In this document: one piece after another, positions 51,401 through 60,400 of the stretch | How positions within the stretch are numbered: the stretch's first letter is position 1 | Layout of the letters: the number at the start of each line of letters is the position of its first letter | From: Sarcocystis neurona | Taxonomy: Eukaryota; Apicomplexa; Conoidasida; Eucoccidiorida; Sarcocystidae | DNA length: 64,000 nt | Direction: 5' to 3' | Assembly (NCBI GenBank): GCA_000727475.1 | Contig: KL647332.1 | Span: 211,496-275,495 of the forward strand | Notes under the pieces: generated by a model | What the model was told of the DNA's origin: nothing | Database searches by the model: none | The model's input: the letters and a program-made list of their open reading frames with translations, nothing else | Made by a program: the position numbers and the translations under genes

Positions 51401-54400
51401 CTGTCTATGGGGACCTACGCACGCGCTAGGTACGCTAGTTCTCGGTCGACTCTTCATGGAGTACTTCTTCGCCATCCGCGTCTGCCATTCAGCTTGTAGG
51501 TGAAGCAGAGCTGCGGTCTACCTTGGAATTACACGCTAGGCGACGCATTCATGTGCCTGTGTTAAGAATAGGCGACGCCGGCACGGGTGGTCTAAACGTT
51601 CGCATCTGCGGGCTTCTTCGTAGCAATCCATTAGGTGTCTGTATCCACGCAAACCCGCCGTTCTCCTGAGTACGCGCACGGTATGGTCATGTGTTGATAC
51701 CTTTCTAGCTCCTCGCTTTAAGTAAACATCTTCGATGAGCCACCCCAAACTTGTTCAGGACGTAAGCTTTGTCCAAAAAGCGGCCACCGTCAGCACTGCC
51801 AGTCACTCCGACAAACTACGCGTGATGTTACTGCCTGTCATTCCGAATACTCCCTATGACTCAACAGCGATGACTTTTCGTGTTATTCTTGCGACGAAAG
51901 CTCGTACGCTGACTAAAGGAACAGTGTGTTGCACTGAGAAAAACGATGCACTCGGACGTGCGGCAACGCTGGTACATATGAACGGAAAAACTTCATGGCT
52001 TCTTCCCCAACGCAGACTGTACGTGACAAACGGCCATAACGTATGACAAGTTAGGCAGCTCGTACTTAGTGTGAACTCTCGCACCTGTATTTAGCAGACA
52101 TCAACAAGGAGACGCGTCAGTTTCATACACATCACGGCGGAAAAGCTAGAGAAACCCGTTGCGGCCGTTCAGGAACATTATGACACGTGGCCTGCCGTCG
52201 TTTTCGTAGTGGCATTCCGCTTCTTTTTATATTCCGTCTATACCTGCGCTAAGGTCCTCAGTCATTGTCCTTGTGTCAAATAGGTGGTAAGAATAGAACA
52301 AATCACCTTCCTTCGCTGCAAATGTAATGAAGCTGTCCCGCATTCAGCAGTGAACCCCCCGTGGAAGACTTCTGCTCTTAAGGTGTACTCGTAAGAGGCA
52401 ATATCGTCGTAATGCGAGATGCCACCTGCACCTGTTATCTTAAAAATGCCACCCTCAAGACGTGAGCAGTAGGCGTGTAATCCTAATTTTTCCTCCAATT
52501 CTTACTAACAAAACAGCCGGTAAGGTCGCTCATTATTTACGATCAACGTGCCGTTAACAGTCACACCCCCGTCTTTCCATAAACAGAGTCGAAGAACGAT
52601 ACATGCGGTTCAGCAGATGCGCAGCAGCCACACGCACTAACTCGACAGAGCGGGCGAGGCCACCACAGGATACGTAACAGCTAGAACGGTCTACACCGAA
52701 ATTCCGCACGTCACACAGAGACTACGCTGGGAGGCAAAGGCTCCGCCGGGCGCGTGCAGCGCAGGCAACTGCATCTCACGTAATTGTTAAAATATGTTTT
52801 CATCGTGTGCTCCGCCAGTGGCGGATGCGTAAAGCAGCGCTTTCAGCGTCGTATTTAGTACACTATCTGTACCCCTGAACGGCCTGCTAGATGCCTGTAT
52901 AACTCCATCCAGGTCTTTACAGGAGTCCCTTTTTTGAGAATGACTTTTTGAGAAAGTCACCACAATGCGCAAAGCTCTGTACAACTGCGATGCAGCCGGT
53001 AGGTGTGTGCATTGCTGCTGGTTCACACACACTGAGTTGGGTAAGTGCGTCTACAAGCATCGCACCTGAAGTAGCGGGCATATTGCGTGGGCCCTTGCAG
53101 CACAACTGGTAGTGACGAAGCGTCTTTGATGCAGTGCATTCGCCGTCAACTACTGCTTAGTATGTAAGTGCTCCAGTGTCGTTTAACGTAGGCTTCCTTC
53201 TGGCTTTACCACAAGGGCGTCCCGTTGCAGCAATCTAGATGCTACGGCGCTGAATCTGAAAAAAACTCGTACCCCTGCAGGCAACGCCAGTGTGACGGGG
53301 AGTGCCATGCAGCGCTGTACCAAATCCGACGACACACAGACCAGGACTTCCTCACTCTTTGTCTTCTGTCTTATGCTGGTTTTCGGCTTAAATCGAGCAG
53401 AAAGTGCGTGCGTCAGCTCTAAGCTGCCGGGAACGGACAACGTAAGAAAAGAGACCGGAAGTGATTGTCTGTGGTTCTGACCGCTTGACCGAAGTAGCAT
53501 CGTAAAGTGCGCTTCTCTAACAAAACACAGCTCGTAAGACGTTTGGCCTCAAAACAAAGGAGTATACCACTATTCCTTGTGAAGTTGGTGCCTGGATTGC
53601 GCTGGAGTTCAGTGTTTCCTGAGGACATTCAGGTCACATTTTTGGTGAATGCTCTGGAGGACGCCATATCTGCCAGAACGTAGGTGCATTAGGACACTGT
53701 CCTTCCTACGACTCAGGAACTATTACACCAAAATACTCATGCGTAAGAATGGTAAGCCGGAGAGCAAGGACGTCTGCTTCGACGTTTGGCTCGGTGAAAG
53801 TGACTAAATTATACAAATCACTCAGTGGGTACGTCCAACGTATTGGATTGGATTTGGCAAGTTTTGTCCGGTACAAAACTAATTAGCCAACTAAAAGTCT
53901 GTTCATCTTGCCGTCGGCCAGGTCGTCGGCGATGGCGTTGACGTCTGCCGCTCCACAGGAGACGGCTTTCCTATTGACTGACTTGCTCTGATCTCAAGTT
54001 CCAGCCACCAGTATGTCGATTTCCGACCAGCGAGGAGTAGGTCTTACAAAAGTGCACTGTGTTGGTCAAACAGTTGTTTCGGACGTCTAAATACAAGATC
54101 ACGCATAACAGTCGACCTTTGACTGTGCGTTTTTGCAGTGGAAACTGTAGATGACCGTTCTCCGGCACCAGCAAGTAAGCGCGCAAACCTCTAAGTATGA
54201 ATACGAAGACACTCAGGCGTGCGGAGCACGAGTCAATTCACTGAACCATTCTTGGTACCTCTTGTGCTTCCGCAGCGCACTGGTAGCCCTTTGTATTAGT
54301 GCCTGCTGGAAGTCGTCTTGGCTCGGACCTTTTCCCGCACCTGAAGCCTTAATCCCGATCAATCCGACGTGCAGCTGGTAAGGCTCGTTGTTGTTTCGAT

Positions 54401-57400
54401 ATTGAGACATGGAATGTTCAAGAGGATGTAACCGGAAGCGATTCAAAATAAGCTCGTTCCCTAATAAATAGTTTTCATTGAAGAACGGCATCTACGCGAG
54501 TGTACCTGGAAAATGCACAGGTGGTATGCGTCCCCCGCAGAAACCGTCAGGAGTTTTTTTTGCGGTGGTACTTCCTGAAACTGTTGACAACTCCAGCTGA
54601 CACTGATGAAGTGTGGTAGCTTGTGTCGGGCTGCGGTTTTCCGCCGACAACGTGCAGCTGGTGAGCAGACAACGGTGCCTTCCCCACCTGGTGCAAATGA
54701 GGTCACCAATCTGCATTATTTTTCCTTCAGCGCAGCTTCGCACGTTGCCGTTGTTAGTCGAATTGTGAAATTTCACGAGAGCCGGAAGGCGGCGGGTGCC
54801 GTAGTACCCGTGTAGCAGGAAGCATTGGGGCACCGACGCCGACGAGTAGTTGACTTTGTATTGCATTACTTTTTGCTGCGAGCTGTTCGTTTTCGGACAT
54901 AAGTGGGACACGGCTCACAAGAGGAAATGCGTGTCAGCCGGTGAGTCTCTCCCACGGTCAATGGTAGATAACTTGTAGTTCGTGAGTGCCATCACCATGC
55001 GTCTCTCTGACTGTCAACGAATCCCTTCCAATGATGCTGTTGCAAAAGCGAGTGAGCTGAATGCCCAGCGGGTGCTTGGAGTTGAAAGAAAGGGCCGCGT
55101 TCCGACGACCGACCACCTGTGTCCACTATCAGCAATATCTTTGAGGCCTGAATGACTTCCTGTCACCCCTGTCACCATAGATCGTGAGCAAATTTACATG
55201 ATACGATCTATTTCAGTATGCACGCAGGCGCAGACGGTCACATTCTCTGGTGGAACTCTGTCCACCACACTTTTTTTGTGAGGCAACGCGGCTGCTGATG
55301 GTGAAGCTGTGCCTCGCTTGCTTATCTGAGACTCAGCTGTCGAAGATTTCTGTCATCACATTTCTACAACTGTTGCAGTCTCGTCTGTGCCCTGCGTCAG
55401 TTGAAGTGCAGCATCGACCTCACTCAGGTGGGAGAAAACGAAATCCCGCCTTTGGCATACATTTCATGGTAACGAGCAGTTGCCGTCTGGAGTCAGCCGA
55501 TTGTGTGAGCATCGTCAGGATCAATGGGACAGCAACAGAACGCCGTCGACATTATTGCCGAAAACCCCTTTTCCTAAAGAAGGTGAGGTACCAGCAGTAT
55601 TAAGGTCAGCAAACAAGACTGCGCAGGGCTGTTCACGCCAGCATAACTTTTTTCCAAGCGCAGTTCGATGGAAACAGCTGCGTTCGACCAAGCAGTAGTA
55701 TTAGCCTGCTGAGACAGAGGGGGCTGATAACCAGATGCAGGATCTGTAAAATATACTTCCGTAAGGCTCAGAAAAAAGCGGTAAAGGAGTCTCAGAGCGG
55801 AGAATATGTATCGTGGACACGTCCTCCTGTCATTTTTAAAATAGATAGCGCTCCACTGATGTTACTGGCGTAACTCACCACAGGTTTCAGGATGACATGT
55901 ATGTAGTCCATTACTCGTGACAGAATCGCACGCAACCTGGGTACAAATAACGTTTTGGTTTCGTGCTTCAGCCTTGCTGTAACTCACGGATTTCTTCGTC
56001 ATCCATTTGCAAGAACGTCGCGACTTCCCTCTGAAAATACACAGGTCAAGTCCGGAAGCACATCCCAGAGACACACGAAGTGCATGATGAAGACGGGAAT
56101 GAAGAAGGAATGGAATTTGATAATATTACGTCTCCGGGAAACAGTGAGCAGTTGCACCCGTTGTAGCGTACGCAGAAGTGTTTACTGCCGCGTACAAAGG
56201 GGCTAAAATGTAGCGCTATGTGTCATGCTGAGCAGCAGCCTTTCTAACACTTTAGATAGGACCCCGGAATTGTCCAACAGTAGTAGACAGTACACGTGTG
56301 GTTCAAGCTGTGTTCGCGGTACACCAGTGTTTTGCAAACTGCAGTGAGCCTCGATAATAAGACGTCGACTTCTCTTGGACCCCCGGGCTAAAACAATCTT
56401 GAGTGTGTCATTCGAAAATCATAGGGAATAAAGGGGAGGAGGTGGACCGTACGGTGAAGCTGTCAACAGCTGATAATTTCTACCTTCTTGAGCTCACGGG
56501 TGTCGTTGCGTTTGGTGTTCAGGGCTACAACCCATCCCATTTAAAGCTCCTCGTATTGCTTAGCTTCACCAACACAGGAAATACAAGTAAAGCCACATTA
56601 CTGGTGCAGGAGGTTCCTCCACGTGGGTGTATTGGACGGCAGCGGCACCAGCGCTTCTTAAGGATCGTGTGCAGATCGCTTTATCCGCGAACATCTACAA
56701 ACAAACCACTAGAGTCAAGTTGTCTGCTTTGAAGCCATCCCCGTGTTGTGACCTCTCTCGTCGATATGTATAACTACCGCTTGCTCGTGTATGAGTTGCA
56801 CCTGTAGAAGGTAAGCGATGTTGCGCATTCCTACTACACGTACGTGCACAAACGATTGTGGGGTGCCACTGCGTGTCTGCATAAGTCGCTTGCTCTTCCG
56901 CTGCTGCCCGACGACTCGCAAGCAAGTGAGAATCCTGCTGTGCATTCGCGTCACTTTTACCTGCCTTCAAGCATCTTGAAATCTGTGTGCATCGCATAGG
57001 GAAAAAAAGAAACCAGTTTATATGCAGCTGAGGGGGCAAAAAGAAAGACCTCTTCCACTTTAGGCATACGTTGTCCCTGAAGCTCAGCCGGGAAATCGTG
57101 CTGCCTCCCTCTGCCAAGGATGTGAGTTTATTTAGAACTATACCCGGGGTTCGCCGGGGTCTTCCGCAGAGTACCGAGTGCTTTGTGCGCCAGTAGCAAA
57201 CCAAGTTCAGAATTAATGTAGTCTCCGCATAGAGTAGGAGTTCAGCGTTATTGCAGTGTTACTTTACTCCACCGTTCTACGTCACTTCTTAGACGGAAAG
57301 TCGCCTTCCAGACGAATGACTGTAGATTAGAACAACTCCGTGCTGCTGCCAGTGCTAACCGTTTTGCATGGTTGGATTCTGGACTCGCGGCTGCTCGTCT

Positions 57401-60400
57401 TCGGGGATGATTACAATGCATCGAGCCTTCTAGCCAGAAACGCTTCAACCTCAGCTTGTGAGTTCGCGGGGAACAAATACCGCGCGCACGCGGGGCTCCA
57501 GTTCCAACGAAATGCTACGCAGCTTGTCACGTTCTTTTATGTGCACCCGTACACATCTCGGACAGGTACGTTTTGCGTGTGACACAGACTGTAAGAGATA
57601 ACGTTGTCTGAAGGGAAGCTTGCCACTGAGGAAACGAGCCATTGATGACGGTACTGCGGGTTCACGGAAAGTCGCACACGGTACCATTTTGTGTCTGCGA
57701 AGGACGTAAGACGTCAACCGGTCTCAACACGTAGCCGCCTACCAGGAGAAAAAAAACCTGGATTGGTCCTACTGACGTTTCGTGTCTGTGTCCTTATAAC
57801 GTCCACATCGTACACGTGTCAATATAGGCATTCCTGAAAACAAAAACTAAAGTGAATAGCTGACTGTCTCTCCACTCTTCTTCAACAAAAGCGGTTACAC
57901 TGGAAGTCACAGCGGACGCATCCGTGTACCAGCTTGTAAGTACTGAGTCAAGGAAAATGCCCGTGGACTTCACAGCGGCGCCCGTTTAGACACGCACAGT
58001 GCTAGTCGCCACATGTGTAGGGCACCCGGCGAAGAGCTACGCGTTCAGCGTTTTTGTATACTTGTAAGCCGTGAAGGGGGCGTGGACAGCAATGAGGTAA
58101 ATACAGCTTGTGGGCTGGACTGTCAGCTTGGTGCACGCAAATTCGTAAAAAGCACCTGTATTACCTGCATAATTCCAGATTGTAAATCCACTCCCCGCTG
58201 CATCACATTTTCGTCACCGTAAACGGTGCACCGCAAGATGACGCATTTATTCAGACTTGGCCGGATGGATATACTCGATTATCTTCTGCTCGTCACATCG
58301 CACTTGAGGAGGTTCACGGTCCACCAGAAGGACACCTCTTGTTCATCGCGTAACCTGTGAATGACAACGTACACTATAGTGTATATCAAAAAACACAAAC
58401 TTGTGGCGCGCATTACAGACAGGTCATTAAATAGCGGCTCGGCTGCTGCTGCCGTCCGACGAACAATACTTACACAAGAATGTGAGGCGACCAGACTACC
58501 GGATGAGAAATAATGCTGCGATCTGGGGTACCGTACCGTGACGCTGACGCTTGACAACGTACCCTGGACACGCACAAATCTTTGTAATGCTACGTCTAGC
58601 TAGTGAGTGGTGGACAGCCAGTTACCCAACATATGAAGCTGGCTGTGCTGCTCATAGCTGTGACTGTGACAGTGAATAATCGGAGCTTACCTGACTGCGT
58701 ATGCACTGTTGAATCTGCTGCGTGAAAAGACTGTAAGAACGACCTTGGAAAGTCCTCTGCTTCGCGCGTCGACAATCCTGGTCACTCGCATCCACTCTTT
58801 TCCTGAGAGCTTAAAAAAAGAGGTAGTGCCTTCTGTGGTAGACGTGGCGGTGTCTGGTTGTCAAAAGATGTATCCGTCACCAACTTCAGAGCTGACGAGG
58901 TGGCTCCCGTGGGACTTGCAGCAGAGCAGAAACTGTGGCGTCTTCAAACTCAGTCCGTAAGACCAGCACGCATTTACACAGGAGTTTCACTGGAAAGGTG
59001 CAACATGACGATATTTGAGTTGAACAGGTGCACCATTAACGGTCGTGCAAAAGATATTCCGGTCACCTTGAATACAATGTCTTAAAAATTCATCAGGAGG
59101 TAGCTAGACAGGAATAGTAGAGCACTGTGGCGCACATTCTAGAGGGCCACACAGCCTTACACATATTTCCATCGGTAGATGCGAGCATCACGGAAAAATC
59201 GGAACGGTGGTCCTTGAATGCTTTGGAAAAGTGGAGTTGTGGTGCACCACAGCAAATTAACAGTGACGTGCTTGGCTTTTAGCTGTACCGAGCGAGCGCG
59301 TTTCGTTCAAGGCCGGAGAATTTTTTCAAAGTGCACGACGCTTATCGTATCAATAATTACCACCAGAGAGTAAGCGAACGCCCCCGCTAAAATATGGCTA
59401 GCCTCAAAATTATGAAGCCCTGGGTGGATACTTTGCACAACGTGATGCATGGATCGCGGCTTCTTACCACCCCTGTGTTGACTCAGATTGTACGTATAGA
59501 CGGAAATCCGCCATGTCTCCACTGCAGTCAACTTCACCTGTCGTAACTCTAACTGAAACACTTTGCTGGTCAATGCTCGTCGCTGACGTTCTTTTATTAA
59601 TGGACAGTATGTAAGCTCCTTTAGCCGAGAATACCGGAAGCCGCTAGGCGAAGAAAGTCTTTTTTTCGCATTCTTGCCGACCGGACTTCCCGCGAGTGGT
59701 GCCTCTGACAAAGTTAAACAGAGGTAACATCAGAAGTCTCAGGAGTGCTGCAAAATTGAACTACCCACCACAGCATTTCCAGCGCACTGCCCGGCGGGGC
59801 GTCGTTGATACCTCCAACACTAATCGCAAAGATGGTAAGAGAAGAAGCAGGTTTTTCCCCACGTCTGTTGCGTCACACGCTTGCACACAGTTTGTATCAT
59901 CTCGCGTATTCCGATGTGTGTTCAAATTCACATGTGATACCTCGTATGATGCTCCCGTCGAAGAATGGGATAGTCAACCGGGAGGAATGTCTGACGTCTG
60001 CGGGCTTAGGGAACGCCAGCTTATGGAAGCGACGCGTCAAATTCTGCCAGTCTTTCTTCGTTAAATTCAGATGGTAAAAAAAGATTCTAAACCTCCACTG
60101 CAGTTCCACCAGAAGTACTTAACTACAGTCATGATGTAAAAAAAAAAGTGTCTGCACCCGTCGCACGTCTATCTACCGCAGATCAGCGACACTGCACCTG
60201 TACACCAGTGAATACTTTAGATATAATACGGTAGTCGGTGCACTATAGATCAGGACATGTTTTACGTCTGCCAATTCAGCTCTCATTTTTCTCCGCGACG
60301 CTTTGTGTCTGAATGTCCCAGCTACCGGAGTGAGTATATAATTGGCTTCGTCATTCCCTTGCACAGAAGCAGTAGGGTCCACATAGCTGCCATACAACTA

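Noticed and set aside
50985..51503. 519-nt plus-strand open frame with a hydrophobic segment
   Set aside because: It overlaps micro-exon sites at 51005, 51195 and 51493 in a different phase and has no recognisable domain; kept only as an alternative.
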